Positions 47,703-57,528 of a stretch of DNA of 64,000 nt are shown piece by piece. Location: NCBI GenBank assembly GCA_050485905.1, contig JBJHCH010000003.1:6300-70299 (forward strand), written 5' to 3'. Numbering within the stretch: the first letter of the stretch is position 1; every line of letters begins with the position of its first letter. This DNA is from JAWLCA01 sp050485905 (GTDB lineage: Bacteria; Pseudomonadota; Alphaproteobacteria; Rhodobacterales; Rhodobacteraceae). Made by a program: the position numbers and the translations under genes. The notes beneath the pieces are model-generated. The model had not been told where the DNA came from. It ran no database searches and saw only the letters and a list, made by a program, of their open reading frames with translations.

Positions 47703-48065
47703 CTAGCGTGCGCGGCCGCCGTCGTCCAGCAGCGCAAGCACATCGTCGCCGGCATCACGCGGCTGCGCCTCTCGAAGCTTCTCAACCTCAAGCCGCGTCT
47801 CCGCAAGCCTGCGCCGCGTGCGCGCCGCTTCAGCCCGGATGCGGTGTTCGCGCAGCCACTCCCACACGAAGCCGATCAGCAACCCACTCAGGATGCCGCC
47901 AAAGATCACCAGAAAAAGTGGCAATTCCGCTGACCAGTTGAACCCGATCAGCCCAGCCATGTCGTCGGGCAACAGGCGGATCTCCACCGGGCCACGATTC
48001 GCCAAGGCAACAGTCAACAGACACAGGCCCAGCAGGCCCAGAAAGATGAACTTAAGATAGCGCAT
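47703..48065 (-). CDS. lapA: LapA family (DUF1049) membrane protein
   Basis: A 120-residue inner-membrane protein with two helices ([18 protein letters not shown] and [19 protein letters not shown]) and a cytoplasmic coiled coil ([13 protein letters not shown]). LapA acts with LapB in regulating LPS synthesis through LpxC turnover in enterics; no lapB follows here, so the function in this lineage is less sure. It lies ten bases after ihfB. Confidence 0.88.
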   Translation of the reverse strand: MRYLKFIFLGLLGLCLLTVALANRGPVEIRLLPDDMAGLIGFNWSAELPLFLVIFGGILSGLLIGFVWEWLREHRIRAEAARTRRRLAETRLEVEKLREAQPRDAGDDVLALLDDGGRAR

Positions 48066-48075
48066 CGCGCCCTGC

Positions 48076-48363
48076 TCAGCCCTGTTTGCCGTTCAGTCGG
48101 TCCCGCAGCAGCTTGCCTGTCTTGAAGAAGGGCACGGCCTTGCCCTCGACCTGCACCGATTCACCGGTGCGCGGGTTGCGCCCCATCCTGGGGTCGCGCT
48201 TCTTGACCGAGAAGGCGCCGAAACCACGAAGTTCAACCCGGTCGCCGCGGGCCATGGCCTCAATGACCTCCTCGAATATCGTATTCACGATGCGCTCCAC
48301 GTCGCGCTGATAGAGATGCGGGTTTTCCTCGGCGATCTTCTGGATCAGCTCCGACCGGATCAT
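48076..48363 (-). CDS. ihfB: Integration host factor subunit beta
   Basis: A 95-residue DNA-bending protein of the HU/IHF family, [17 protein letters not shown] with the conserved arm GRNPRTGE and RGFGAFSVK. It pairs with IhfA and bends DNA sharply at specific sites. The ATG at 48363 is preferred, since the longer upstream frame is not typical; GGGGGG lies nine bases upstream. It follows rpsA after a terminator. Confidence 0.95.
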   Translation of the reverse strand: MIRSELIQKIAEENPHLYQRDVERIVNTIFEEVIEAMARGDRVELRGFGAFSVKKRDPRMGRNPRTGESVQVEGKAVPFFKTGKLLRDRLNGKQG

Positions 48364-48586
48364 GCGCACTATCCCCCCTGGGTGAACGACACTCTGATTG
48401 CCGTTTCTATCCGCATGACTATAGGCACTTTCGGGCGCGGCACAAACAGGAATGCCTTGGAATAACCCGACATTCCCGCCGGATCGGCGCAACCGCGCCC
48501 CTATTCTGGTGTTTGTCGGCTGGTTTCACACGTCATGGTTGAAGCTTGAATGCCGATCCATCGGCGCGATTCGGGTTCGCAAAGCA

Positions 48587-48614
48587 GAACGGCCCCGCGC
48601 TGGCGGGGCCGTTC
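48587..48614 (-). terminator. Terminator after rpsA
   Basis: GAACGGCCCCGC (48587-48598), loop GCTG, GCGGGGCCGTTC (48603-48614), a perfect 12-bp stem 21 bases after the rpsA stop. The T-run on the minus strand is imperfect. Confidence 0.82.
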
Positions 48615-48635
48615 GACATAGGCTTGGTCTGAATA

Positions 48636-50315
48636 TCAGCTGCGATCCTTGAGTGCGGCGCCCAGGATGTCGCCCAGCGACGCGCCCGAGTCGGAAGAAC
48701 CGTACTGTTCCACGGCCTCCTTCTCCTCGGCGATCTCGCGCGCCTTGATCGACAGGCCCAGTTTGCGGGCCTTGGCATCGACGTTCGTCACGCGGGCATC
48801 GACCTTGTCGCCGACCTGGAACCGCTCGGGGCGCTGTTCGGCCCGGTCGCGGCTGAGGTCAGAGCGGCGGATGAACGACTTCATGCCGTTGTATTCCACC
48901 TCGATCCCGCCATCCTCGATCGCGGTCACCGCACAGGTCACGATCGAGCCACGCTTCACGCCGTCGATCGCCTCGCTGAAGGTATCGGCTCCCAGCGCCT
49001 TGACGGAGAGCGAGATGCGCTCCTTCTCGACATCGACTTCCAGCACCGATGCCTGAACCACATCGCCCTTGCGATAGTTCTGGATCGCTTCTTCGCCGCG
49101 CTGATCCCAGCTCAGGTCGCTCAGGTGCACCATGCCGTCGATGTCGTGGTCCAGCCCGATGAACAGACCGAACTCGGTGATGTTCTTCACCTCGCCCTCA
49201 ATGGTGCTGCCGACCGGGTGATCCTCCGCGAACAACTCCCACGGATTGCGCATGGTCTGCTTCAGGCCCAGGCTGACCCGACGCTTAGCGCTGTCAATCT
49301 CCAGCACCATGACGTCGACTTCCTGGCTGGTAGAGACGATCTTGCCGGGATGGACGTTCTTCTTGGTCCAGGACATCTCCGAGACGTGCACCAGCCCCTC
49401 GACGCCCGGCTCCAGCTCCACAAAGGCGCCGTAATCGGTGATGTTGGTCACGCGGCCCTTGTGAACCGATCCCAGCGGGAAGTTCTTTTCCACCGCGTCC
49501 CACGGATCTTCCTGAAGCTGCTTGATGCCCAGGCTGATGCGATGGGTGTCCTTGTTGATCTTGATGACCTGAACCTTCAGGGTCTCGCCGATCGACAGGA
49601 TCTCCGACGGGTGGTTGACGCGACGCCAAGCCATGTCGGTCACGTGCAGCAGGCCATCGACGCCGCCCAGATCGACGAAGGCGCCGTATTCGGTGATGTT
49701 CTTGACCACGCCATCGACCACCTGGCCCTCGGCCAGTTGCGAGATGACCTCGGCGCGCTGTTCGGCGCGGCTTTCTTCCAGAATGGCGCGGCGCGAGACG
49801 ACGATGTTGCCGCGGCGACGGTCCATCTTCAGGATCTGGAACGGCTGCTTCAGGCCCATCAGCGGGCCGGCATCGCGCACCGGACGCACGTCAACCTGGC
49901 TGCCGGGCAGGAAGGCCACGGCACCGCCCAGATCGACGGTGAACCCGCCCTTGACGCGGCCGAAGATCGCGCCCTCGACGCGCTCCTCCTTGTCGTAGGC
50001 TTTCTCCAGCCGGTCCCACGCCTCTTCGCGGCGGGCCTTCTCGCGGCTGATCGAGGCTTCTCCGCGGGCGTTTTCAACGCGGTCAAGGTAAACCTCGACC
50101 TCATCGCCCACTTCGATTTCCGGTGCTTGGCCGGGGCTTGCGAATTCCTTCAGATCGACGCGGCCTTCCATCTTGTAGCCGACGTCGATGATGGCTTGGC
50201 CCGCCTCGATGGCGATGACCTTGCCCTTGACGACCGAACCTTCGTCCGGGGTGTCGATTTCGAAGCTTTCGTTCAGGAGGGCTTCGAACTCCTCCATCGT
50301 GGCTTTAGCGCACAT
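48636..50315 (-). CDS. rpsA: 30S ribosomal protein S1
   Basis: A 559-residue protein with six S1 RNA-binding domains beginning near residues 26, 112, 196, 282, 369 and 455 (for example GVVKNITEYGAFVDLGGVDGLL split here, and GRVTNITDYGAFVELEPG). The first two bind the ribosome, the others mRNA. The last domain (CAVTAIEDGGIEVEYNG) is divergent. aroA and cmk lie upstream, an order common in alphaproteobacteria. AAAGGAA lies about 11 bases before the ATG; a second ATG at 50297 is possible. Confidence 0.97.
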   Translation of the reverse strand: MCAKATMEEFEALLNESFEIDTPDEGSVVKGKVIAIEAGQAIIDVGYKMEGRVDLKEFASPGQAPEIEVGDEVEVYLDRVENARGEASISREKARREEAWDRLEKAYDKEERVEGAIFGRVKGGFTVDLGGAVAFLPGSQVDVRPVRDAGPLMGLKQPFQILKMDRRRGNIVVSRRAILEESRAEQRAEVISQLAEGQVVDGVVKNITEYGAFVDLGGVDGLLHVTDMAWRRVNHPSEILSIGETLKVQVIKINKDTHRISLGIKQLQEDPWDAVEKNFPLGSVHKGRVTNITDYGAFVELEPGVEGLVHVSEMSWTKKNVHPGKIVSTSQEVDVMVLEIDSAKRRVSLGLKQTMRNPWELFAEDHPVGSTIEGEVKNITEFGLFIGLDHDIDGMVHLSDLSWDQRGEEAIQNYRKGDVVQASVLEVDVEKERISLSVKALGADTFSEAIDGVKRGSIVTCAVTAIEDGGIEVEYNGMKSFIRRSDLSRDRAEQRPERFQVGDKVDARVTNVDAKARKLGLSIKAREIAEEKEAVEQYGSSDSGASLGDILGAALKDRS

Positions 50316-50425
50316 GCGTCAGTTGTTCCTTTTCAATCGGTGTTTTCAGGCCATGCGGTTGGCTCCGCCGGTCTTTGGTTTCCGTCTTGGGGCAAAGGCC
50401 CGGATCAAACACAAAAGGGCCGTGG

Positions 50426-51049
50426 TTACCCGCGACCCTGCCCGATCCGTTTTTCTATGGCCTCGACTGCCTTTTTGACTGCGGCGTCTATAGTCAGTTC
50501 CGTTGTGTCAAGCAAGAGCGCATCGGGCGCGGGTCGCAGGGGCGCGGTGGCGCGGCCGGAATCGCGGGCATCGCGCGCGCGCAGGTCGGCCAGAACTTCG
50601 GCCTCCGTCAGCCCGGGAAGGCCGACGCGAAGTTCGCACCAGCGGCGGTGCGCACGCACTTCGTCGCTGGCAGTCACGAACAGCTTTACCTCCGCTTCAG
50701 GGCAGATCACGGTGCCGATGTCGCGCCCATCCAGCACAGCGCCACCGGGACGGCGGGCGAAACCGCGCTGAAACTCCACCAACGCCTCGCGCACCTCGGG
50801 GATCGCCGCGACGCGGCTGGCGGCCTGACCGGCCTCGGCGCTGCGCAGATCGCTGCGCACCAGATCAGCAGGCACCAAGTCGCGCGCCGCTTCGACCGGA
50901 TCGCCACCCATGGCACCGACCGCCCGATAGAGAAGTCCCGTATCGAGATGCGCAAAGCCGAAATGCTCCGCGACCGCGCGGCCAATCGTGCCCTTGCCAG
51001 AAGCCGCTGGGCCGTCGATCGCCACAGTGAACCGCAGATCGCCGCTCAT
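50426..51049 (-). CDS. cmk: Cytidylate kinase
   Basis: A 207-residue P-loop kinase phosphorylating CMP and d[23 protein letters not shown] is the Walker A region, [11 protein letters not shown] binds the nucleotide, and [14 protein letters not shown] matches the family. The ATG overlaps the aroA stop (ATGA), so it is translationally coupled. rpsA follows after 110 bases. Confidence 0.96.
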   Translation of the reverse strand: MSGDLRFTVAIDGPAASGKGTIGRAVAEHFGFAHLDTGLLYRAVGAMGGDPVEAARDLVPADLVRSDLRSAEAGQAASRVAAIPEVREALVEFQRGFARRPGGAVLDGRDIGTVICPEAEVKLFVTASDEVRAHRRWCELRVGLPGLTEAEVLADLRARDARDSGRATAPLRPAPDALLLDTTELTIDAAVKKAVEAIEKRIGQGRG

Positions 51050-52392
51050 CCGGGCCGGCCGATGTCTGCCCCCAGCGCCCGCATCAGCCCCTCAAAGGCG
51101 GGGAAGGAGGTGGCAATCGGGCCGGCGTCGTCCACCGTGATCGGCGCGCGGGACACGAGGCCGAGGCAGAGGAAGCTCATGGCGATGCGGTGATCCAGGC
51201 GGCTCTCCACCGTCGCCCCGCCCGGCACGCCGCCCGGCCCCATGCCGTGGACGGTCAGGCTGTCCTCGGTCTCCTCGATCCGCACGCCGCAGGCTTCCAG
51301 CCCACGGGCCATCGCGTCGATGCGGTCGCTTTCCTTCACCCGCAACTCCTTGATGCCCCGCATCACGGTCGCGCCCTCTGCGGTCGCGGCCAGTGCGGCG
51401 AGCACCGGATATTCGTCGATCATGCTGGCCGCGCGGTCAGGCGGCACCTCGATCCCCCTGAGCGGGCCGAAGCGCACCCAGAGGTCGGCCACAGGCTCGC
51501 CCCCTTCCTCGCGCGGGTTGGCGAAGGTGATGTCGGCACCCATGTCCACCAGCGTCTGGTAGAGGCCGGCGCGGGTCGGGTTCTGGCTGACGCCGGGAAC
51601 GTGAATCTCCGACCCCTCGACCATCAGCGCGGCGCAGACCGGGAAGGCGGCAGAGCTTGGGTCGCGCGGCACGGCGACGGTCTGGGGCCGCAGTTCGGGG
51701 CGGCCGGTCAGGGTGATGACGCGGCCCTCGGCCGTATCCTCGACCGTCAGCTCGGCGCCGAAGCCGCGCAGCATCCGCTCGGAATGGTCGCGCGTCGCCT
51801 CGGCCTCGATCACGACGGTCTGTCCTGGGGCGTTCAGCCCCGCCAGCAGCACGGCGGATTTCACCTGCGCGGACGGCACCGGAAGGGTGTAGCGCACCGG
51901 CAAGGGGCTTTCGGCGCCCACCACCGTCATCGGCAGCCGCCCGCCGCGCCGGCCATGGGCGCGCGTGCCGAACAGGGCGAGCGGGTCGGTCACGCGGCCC
52001 ATCGGGCGCTTGTTGAGGCTCGCGTCGCCGGTGAAGGTGGCGGTGATCGGCGTGGTGGCCATCGCGCCCATGATCAGCCGCACCCCGGTGCCGGAATTGC
52101 CGCAGTCGATCACCCGGTCGGGTTCGGCAAAGCCGCCGACGCCCACGCCATGCACCGACCACTGGCCGGGGGCGTGCTGCGTCACCTCGGCGCCAAAGGC
52201 GCGCATCGCGGCGGCGGTGTCCAGCACGTCCTGCCCCTCCAGCAGGCCGGAAACTTTCGTCTCGCCCACCGCCAGCGCGCCAAGGATCAGCGAGCGGTGG
52301 CTGATCGACTTGTCGCCCGGCACCTGCGCGGTGCCGGAAAGCGGCCCGCCCGCCCGCGCGGTCATCGGTGTTGCTGGCCCGTGTCCCGACAT
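51046..52392 (-). CDS. aroA: EPSP synthase (class II-like)
   Basis: A 448-residue enzyme of the shikimate pathway joining PEP to shikimate-3-phosphate. [43 protein letters not shown] and [15 protein letters not shown] mark it, and the overall pattern follows the CP4-type (class II) rather than the E. coli type. The segment [11 protein letters not shown] has glycine where CP4 enzyme has the alanine linked to glyphosate tolerance, so tolerance is not expected from this site alone. GGGGGG lies before the ATG at 52392; the upstream frame is not real. Confidence 0.95.
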   Translation of the reverse strand: MSGHGPATPMTARAGGPLSGTAQVPGDKSISHRSLILGALAVGETKVSGLLEGQDVLDTAAAMRAFGAEVTQHAPGQWSVHGVGVGGFAEPDRVIDCGNSGTGVRLIMGAMATTPITATFTGDASLNKRPMGRVTDPLALFGTRAHGRRGGRLPMTVVGAESPLPVRYTLPVPSAQVKSAVLLAGLNAPGQTVVIEAEATRDHSERMLRGFGAELTVEDTAEGRVITLTGRPELRPQTVAVPRDPSSAAFPVCAALMVEGSEIHVPGVSQNPTRAGLYQTLVDMGADITFANPREEGGEPVADLWVRFGPLRGIEVPPDRAASMIDEYPVLAALAATAEGATVMRGIKELRVKESDRIDAMARGLEACGVRIEETEDSLTVHGMGPGGVPGGATVESRLDHRIAMSFLCLGLVSRAPITVDDAGPIATSFPAFEGLMRALGADIGRPG

Positions 52393-52596
52393 GATCGCCC
52401 CCCGAAGTGTCGGCCCGGGGCTTAGCGAATGGACCCGGCGGGGTCCAGCGGGAACGCGCCGGGCTGTGCCGGCTTCTGCCACATGGGGGTAGGGCCGCGC
52501 CTGACCCTTGGGAGGGCGCTTTGCGGCGGTGGGCATGATTGCTTTATGGTGCCACAACCCTCCAACGGCGGATCGCGTTGCATCGCTGCAATGCGC

Positions 52597-52643
52597 CCTC
52601 CCGGGGGGAGGGTCGGGCGCGGCCCGGGCTGGTCGCCCGGGCC
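52597..52643 (-). other. Two adjacent stem-loops after the 2-hydroxyacid dehydrogenase gene
   Basis: CCCTCCC with GGGAGGG around a short G loop (about 52597-52612), and GGCCCGGG (52621-52628) with CCCGGGCC (52636-52643) around a 7-base loop. The second lies eight bases past the stop. There is no T-run, so termination would need Rho. Confidence 0.55.
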
Positions 52644-52650
52644 AGAGGCC

Positions 52651-53637
52651 CTACAGCATCGACGGCACAACCTGATCGGGCGGGCGGTGGCCGTCGGCAA
52701 AGGTCTTGATGTTGATGATCACCTTTTCGCCCATCTCCACCCGGCCCTCGATCGTGGCCGAGCCCATGTGCGGCAGCAGCACCACGTTCTTCAGCTCGCG
52801 CAGCCGGGGGTTGATATCGGTGCCATGCTCGTAGACATCCAGCCCCGCGCCGGCCAGTTCGCCCGACCTGAGCGCCCGGGTCAGCGCATTCTCGTCGATC
52901 ACCTCGCCCCGGCTGGTGTTCACGATCACCGCCGTGGGCTTCATCAGCTTCAGCCGCCGCGCGTTCAGCAGGTGAAAGGTCGAGGGCGTGTGCGGGCAGT
53001 TCACGCTGATGATGTCCATCCGCGCCACCATCTGGTCGAGGCTTTCCCAATAGGTCGCCTCCAGCCCCTCCTCGATCTCGTCGCGCAGGCGGCGGCGGTT
53101 GTGATAGTGGATCTGCAGCCCGAAGGCGCGGGCGCGCCGCGCCACGGCCTGGCCGATCCGGCCCATGCCCAGGATGCCCAGCCGCCGGCCGCCCAGCCGC
53201 CCGCCCAGCAGCGCCGTGGGCGCCCAGCCGCGCCAGTCGCCCGCCTGCATCAGCGCCAGCCCCTCGGGGATGCGGCGGGTCACGGACAGGATCAGCGCCA
53301 TCACCATGTCGGCGGTATCCTCGGTCACCACACCCGGCGTGTTCGACACCAGTATCCCACGCTGTCGGGCGGTCTGCACGTCGATATGATCCACCCCGGC
53401 GCCAAAATTCGCGATCAGCTTCAGCCGTTCGCTCGCCGCGCCGAGCAGGGCCGCATCGATCCGGTCGGTTATTGTCGGCACCAGAACATCGGCGCGCTGC
53501 ATGGCCGACAGAAGCTCGTCGCGGGTCATGGGCGCGTCGCTCTCGCGCAATTCGACCGCGAACAGCTCCTTCATCCGGGTCTCCACGACCTCGGGCAACC
53601 GTCGCGTCACGACAACACTCAGGCGCTGTGTCGGCAT
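52651..53637 (-). CDS. D-2-hydroxyacid dehydrogenase (glyoxylate/hydroxypyruvate reductase type)
   Basis: A 328-residue NAD(P)-dependent dehydrogenase. GILGMGRIGQAVARRARAFG is the Rossmann loop; the catalytic set is Arg in NTSRGEVIDE, a Glu in the following loop and His in LPHMGSAT. The protein resembles glyoxylate/glycerate dehydrogenases more than D-lactate or phosphoglycerate dehydrogenases. It could act on the glyoxylate produced by Mcl1, an inference. AAGGGGAAGGG precedes the ATG at 53637. Confidence 0.88.
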   Translation of the reverse strand: MPTQRLSVVVTRRLPEVVETRMKELFAVELRESDAPMTRDELLSAMQRADVLVPTITDRIDAALLGAASERLKLIANFGAGVDHIDVQTARQRGILVSNTPGVVTEDTADMVMALILSVTRRIPEGLALMQAGDWRGWAPTALLGGRLGGRRLGILGMGRIGQAVARRARAFGLQIHYHNRRRLRDEIEEGLEATYWESLDQMVARMDIISVNCPHTPSTFHLLNARRLKLMKPTAVIVNTSRGEVIDENALTRALRSGELAGAGLDVYEHGTDINPRLRELKNVVLLPHMGSATIEGRVEMGEKVIINIKTFADGHRPPDQVVPSML

Positions 53638-53759
53638 CCCTTCCCCTTCGCTCTTGCAACCGGCATCCCGGGTGGCAAAGTGGCCGATAGCGGGGCGCCA
53701 AACAAGCCCCGAGACGCGAGGTGGCCCGCAGAGGCCGCGAGAGGGCAGAGCGGGCAGGC

Positions 53760-54287
53760 ATGATGATGCAGACGGGACGTTGGGCGATCCTGATGGCGGC
53801 GCTGGTTCTGGCGGTGCCGTCGATACCCGTGCACGCGGTAGAGGCTGTGGCCGCATCAGAGCGTGGTCCGGTCACCAACCTGCCGTTGCCGCGCTTCGTC
53901 TCTCTTAAGGCGAATGAGGGGAATGCCCGCCGCGGCCCCGGCACGGCCCACCGGATCGACTGGGTCTTCACGAGGCGCGACATGCCGCTGCGCGTGACGG
54001 CAGAGCACGAACACTGGCGTCGGGTCGAGGATCGGGATGGCGCAGGCGGCTGGGTGCACTACGCGCTCCTCTCAGGTGTGCGCACCGCGCTGATCGAGCA
54101 GGATTTGACTGCGCTTCATGCCCGCGCCGACGCGGGCACCCCGGTGATGGCCTATCTGGAAGCGGGAGTCGTGGCGCGGCTGATCGCCTGCACCGAAACC
54201 TGGTGCCGGCTGAATGCTGAAGGCAACAGAGGCTGGGTGCCGAAGTCCGCGCTCTGGGGCGTGCTGCCCGACGAGGTTTTCGACTGA
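53760..54287 (+). CDS. SH3-domain periplasmic protein
   Basis: A 175-residue exported protein with a signal peptide (WAILMAALVLAVPSIPVHA) and two bacterial SH3-like units: LPRFVSLKANEGNARRGPG and a second ending GNRGWVPKSALWG. Such domains often bind peptidoglycan, but binding here is inferred. GGCAGGC lies before the first of three ATG codons (53760, 53763, 53766), so the exact start is uncertain. Divergent from the dehydrogenase. Confidence 0.83.
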   Translation: MMMQTGRWAILMAALVLAVPSIPVHAVEAVAASERGPVTNLPLPRFVSLKANEGNARRGPGTAHRIDWVFTRRDMPLRVTAEHEHWRRVEDRDGAGGWVHYALLSGVRTALIEQDLTALHARADAGTPVMAYLEAGVVARLIACTETWCRLNAEGNRGWVPKSALWGVLPDEVFD

Positions 54288-54347
54288 CCCGCCGCTTGCC
54301 ACTCCCCCGGACCGGCTGTTAGCACTGGACCCCCGCCGGGATCGCCG

Positions 54348-55226
54348 ATGCAAAGCCACACGACACAACTCAACATCTCCGCCTGTCTGGCGTCGGTCGC
54401 GGTCGCCTCGGTGCTGGTCGGGCTGAAGCTCTGGGCGCTGATCGCCACCGGGGCGCTGTCGGTCGCGGCTTCGCTGGCCGACAGCGCGATGGACCTGATG
54501 ATGTCGGTCGTGGCGCTGGCCGCCATCATCTACGCTGCGCGCCCCGCCGACGAGGATCACGCCTTTGGCCATACCTCGGCCGAGGATCTGGCGGCGCTGG
54601 GGCAAAGCCTGCTGATCCTTGGCGCGGGCGTGCTGATCGGCTGGACCGCCGTGGCCCGGCTGTTGGCCGACAGTCCCGCGCCGCTCAGGGCCGAAGGGAT
54701 GGGCATGGCAGTGATGGCGGTGTCGGCGGTGCTGACCGCTGGGCTGGTGGCCTGGCAGACCCGCGTCGCCCGGCGCACCGGCAACCGCGTGGTGCGCGCC
54801 GACCGGCTCCACTACATCGGCGACCTTATCCCCACGCTGGGCGCGATCGTCGCGCTGTTCGTCTCATCGCGCTTCGGCATCGGGCAGGTGGACAGCGTGG
54901 TGGCCCTGCTGGCCGCAGGCATCCTGATCCACGGCGCTGTCGGCATCGGCCGCGGCGCCTTGGACGCCCTGATGGACCGCGGTGCCGAGCCCGAGGTGGT
55001 GGCTGGCATCGCCCGCATCGTCGAGGGCTGGCCGGGCGTGCAGGGCCACCACGACCTGAAGACGCGCACCGCCGGCTCGGTCCTGTTCGTCAACCTGCAT
55101 ATCGAACTCGACGGCGGCCAGACCCTGAACGAGGCCCATGCCATCGGCGCGGCACTGAAGCGCGCGATCATGGACGCGCACCCCAATGCCGACGTGATCA
55201 TCCACAAGGATCCGGTGCGCCGCTAA
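54348..55226 (+). CDS. Cation diffusion facilitator (FieF-like)
   Basis: A 292-residue proton-coupled exporter of divalent metals (zinc, iron, cobalt or cadmium). Six membrane helices are visible; the metal-site residues in SLADSAMDLM and HYIGDLIPTLG include the paired Asp/His, and the C-terminal cytoplasmic domain ends in HNADVIIHKDP-like sequence (PNADVIIHKDP). The metal is not fixed by sequence. It stands alone, followed by a palindromic intergenic element. Confidence 0.9.
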   Translation: MQSHTTQLNISACLASVAVASVLVGLKLWALIATGALSVAASLADSAMDLMMSVVALAAIIYAARPADEDHAFGHTSAEDLAALGQSLLILGAGVLIGWTAVARLLADSPAPLRAEGMGMAVMAVSAVLTAGLVAWQTRVARRTGNRVVRADRLHYIGDLIPTLGAIVALFVSSRFGIGQVDSVVALLAAGILIHGAVGIGRGALDALMDRGAEPEVVAGIARIVEGWPGVQGHHDLKTRTAGSVLFVNLHIELDGGQTLNEAHAIGAALKRAIMDAHPNADVIIHKDPVRR

Positions 55227-55315
55227 AGCCTGTCGCGCAGAATTGGGAACCGGTTCTGCGCTTCCCCGACATGCGAAAACAAAAGGATAGAGCCTGTCGC
55301 GGTCATTCGAAACCA
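55225..55315. repeat. Palindromic intergenic element
   Basis: AGCCTGTCGCG is repeated at 55227-55237 and 55291-55301, and GCGCAGAA (55235-55242) pairs with TTCTGCGC (55254-55261). The spacing and the AACCGGTT and ATGCGAAAACAAAAGGATAGAG pattern (split here) resemble the dispersed palindromic elements widely found between genes in Rhizobiales and relatives. The identification is from memory. Confidence 0.45.
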
Positions 55316-55338
55316 AACAATAGCGCAACGCCCCCCAG

Positions 55339-55821
55339 CTAGAGCAGACGCACCGGCGTGCCGGGGCGCACCGCGTCGAACAGCGTCATCATCGCCGCCT
55401 CGCCCAGCATCACCGCACCCGGCCGGGCCAGTCGGCCGTCGTGGAACCGGATCGCCTCGGGGTCCAGCACAAGCTCGCGGCTGGCGCGGATGCGCGCGGC
55501 CACACCCTCGCGCCAGCGCGGATCGGCCAGCTTGCGCAACACCCTCAGCCGTCCGGGGCGCGGGCGACCGTCCTCCGGCAGGGCGGCAGCGGTGGCCAGC
55601 AGCAGCCGCCCGTTCGGCGCCCACAGGTGCAGCCAGCCCGCGACCATGTCGACCAGCACCGCGCCGCGGTCCAGCGCGTCGAAATGATCGGCCCAGTGGC
55701 GCAGCGGCGCGGCAGCGGCCTGCCCGGACCAGCCAGAACCGGGCCAGCCAAAGGCCGCGGCCAGACGGGAAAGCGCCGGGGCGCGTGGCGGGAACTGCTG
55801 CGGGGTCACTTGGTCACTCAT
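55339..55821 (-). CDS. Hypothetical protein
   Basis: A 160-residue protein of unknown function, rich in Ala, Arg and Leu. It contains a hydrophobic but charged-flanked pattern (GAVLVDMVAGWLHLWAPNGRLL) and PRPGRLRVLRKLADPRWREGVAARI; no motif was recognised and no signal peptide is seen. GAGGA precedes the ATG at 55821. It may be lineage-restricted; its reading frame is supported by codon bias and by position, divergent from the VOC gene. Confidence 0.65.
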   Translation of the reverse strand: MSDQVTPQQFPPRAPALSRLAAAFGWPGSGWSGQAAAAPLRHWADHFDALDRGAVLVDMVAGWLHLWAPNGRLLLATAAALPEDGRPRPGRLRVLRKLADPRWREGVAARIRASRELVLDPEAIRFHDGRLARPGAVMLGEAAMMTLFDAVRPGTPVRLL

Positions 55822-56033
55822 GCTCTTGTCCTCTGTCAGCCTCGGCCCTCGACGGAGCCTTGCGCAAAGACAAGGGGGCACGGCCGATCACCTGCAACTC
55901 ACGCCTGCGTGCAGCGGCAAGGATCGGCGCATCGGGCCACACATGCAGCGGCGCACAGCCGGTCTGCGCCCCTGCGCCTGCAAATCCGGCCCAGGATCAC
56001 GCATATATGAGCGGTATCAACCCGAGGATCGCC

Positions 56034-56531
56034 ATGACCGCCCCCGCAAGCACCCCCGTCCACCCCGCCACCCGCATCGGCCACGTCCACCTGAAGGTGG
56101 CCGATCTCGACCGCGCCATCCGATTCTATTCCGGCGTGCTCGGCTTCCAGATCACCCAGCAATACGGCCCGCAGGCCGCCTTTCTGTCGGCGGGCGGCTA
56201 CCACCACCACATCGGGCTGAACACCTGGGAAAGCGCGGGCGGCACCCCGCCGCCGCCGGGCCATACCGGGCTTTACCACACCGCCTTCCTGTACCCCGAC
56301 CGTGCAGCGCTGGCCGATGCGCTGCGCCGGGTGGTGCAGGCCGGCATCCCGCTCGACGGCGCCGCCGACCACGGGGTCAGCGAGGCGATCTACCTGCGCG
56401 ACCCCGATGGCAACGGGGTGGAGCTGTACCGCGACCGCCCCGAAGCCGACTGGCCCCGCGACGCCAAGGGGCAGCTTTCGATGGTGAACGCGCCGCTGGA
56501 CCTGAAGGCGCTATTGGCCGAGGCACCCTGA
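56034..56531 (+). CDS. VOC family protein (glyoxalase/extradiol-dioxygenase fold)
   Basis: A 165-residue protein with two beta-alpha-beta-beta-beta modules: IGHVHLKVADLDRAIRFYSGVLGF and IYLRDPDGNGVELYRDRP. His, His and Glu residues at the start of each half are in place to bind a divalent metal, as in CatE-type dioxygenases. The substrate is unknown. GAGGATC precedes the ATG at 56034; an in-frame ATG at 56007 is possible. Confidence 0.86.
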   Translation: MTAPASTPVHPATRIGHVHLKVADLDRAIRFYSGVLGFQITQQYGPQAAFLSAGGYHHHIGLNTWESAGGTPPPPGHTGLYHTAFLYPDRAALADALRRVVQAGIPLDGAADHGVSEAIYLRDPDGNGVELYRDRPEADWPRDAKGQLSMVNAPLDLKALLAEAP

Positions 56532-56589
56532 CCACTGGACCCCGCCGCGCCCCGGTGCTTTAAGCGGCCCGACCGACGGGGAGAGACGC

Positions 56590-57465
56590 ATGGCCACGGG
56601 CACCAACATCCGCACCTGGTATCAGGGCAGCTGGCACGACGGCGACGTGATGATCATGCGCGCCGCCGACCACGGCTCGTGGCTCGGCACCACCGTCTTT
56701 GACGGCGCCCGCTGGTTCGAGGGCGTGGCCCCCGACCTGCTGGCCCATTGCCAGCGCGTCAACAACTCGGCCGAGGCGCTGATGATCACCCCCACGGTGA
56801 CCGCCGACGACATGGTCGCGATGGCGATGGAGGGGCTGAAGGCCTACGCCCCCGATGCCGCCGTCTACATCCGCCCGATGTACTGGGCGCTGGAGGGCGG
56901 GGATCTCGGCGTCGCGCCGAAACGCGGCGCGACCGGCTTTGCCCTCTGCTTGGAACAGATCCCGATGGCCGCGCCCGACGCCTCCACCACGCTGACCACC
57001 ACCCGCTACCGCCGCCCGGTGCTGGAGGATGCGGTGGTCAACGCGAAAGCGGGGTGCCTCTACCCCAACAACGCCCGCATGCTGGTCGAGGCGCGGGCCA
57101 AGGGCTTCGGCAACGCGCTGGTCGCCGATGCGCTGGGCAACGTGGCCGAGGCCGCCACTGCCAACGTCTTCATGGTCCGCGATGGAGAGGTCTTTACCCC
57201 GGTCCCCAACGGCACCTTCCTGGCCGGCATCACCCGGTCGCGCCACATCACGAACCTGCGCGCCGACGGCCACCGCGTGCATGAAACCGTGCTCAGCTTC
57301 GACGACTTCCGCGCGGCGGATGAGGTGTTCCTGTCGGGCAACATGATGAAGGTCACGCCGGTGACGCAGTTCGACGACACGCATTACCAGGTCGGCCCGG
57401 TCACCCGCCGGGTGCGAGAATTGTACTGGGACTGGGCGCATTCGCGCCGATCTAACGGCGCATAA
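56590..57465 (+). CDS. Branched-chain amino acid aminotransferase-like (class IV)
   Basis: A 291-residue fold-type IV PLP enzyme. Lys153 (VVNAKAGCLYPNNARMLVEA, split at family core) is the PLP lysine; GTTVFDGARWF is the typical IlvE-like N-terminal loop, and TRSRHITNL sits near the phosphate site. It would make or break down leucine, isoleucine and valine; a role with D- or other amino acids cannot be excluded. GGGGAGAGAC precedes the ATG. It lies 58 bases after the VOC gene, so the two may be co-transcribed. Confidence 0.87.
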   Translation: MATGTNIRTWYQGSWHDGDVMIMRAADHGSWLGTTVFDGARWFEGVAPDLLAHCQRVNNSAEALMITPTVTADDMVAMAMEGLKAYAPDAAVYIRPMYWALEGGDLGVAPKRGATGFALCLEQIPMAAPDASTTLTTTRYRRPVLEDAVVNAKAGCLYPNNARMLVEARAKGFGNALVADALGNVAEAATANVFMVRDGEVFTPVPNGTFLAGITRSRHITNLRADGHRVHETVLSFDDFRAADEVFLSGNMMKVTPVTQFDDTHYQVGPVTRRVRELYWDWAHSRRSNGA

Positions 57466-57528
57466 CCGCCCACCTCTGCCATCGCCTGCTCAATCCATCG
57501 GCACATAGCCGCCGCTGACCCTACGTCA

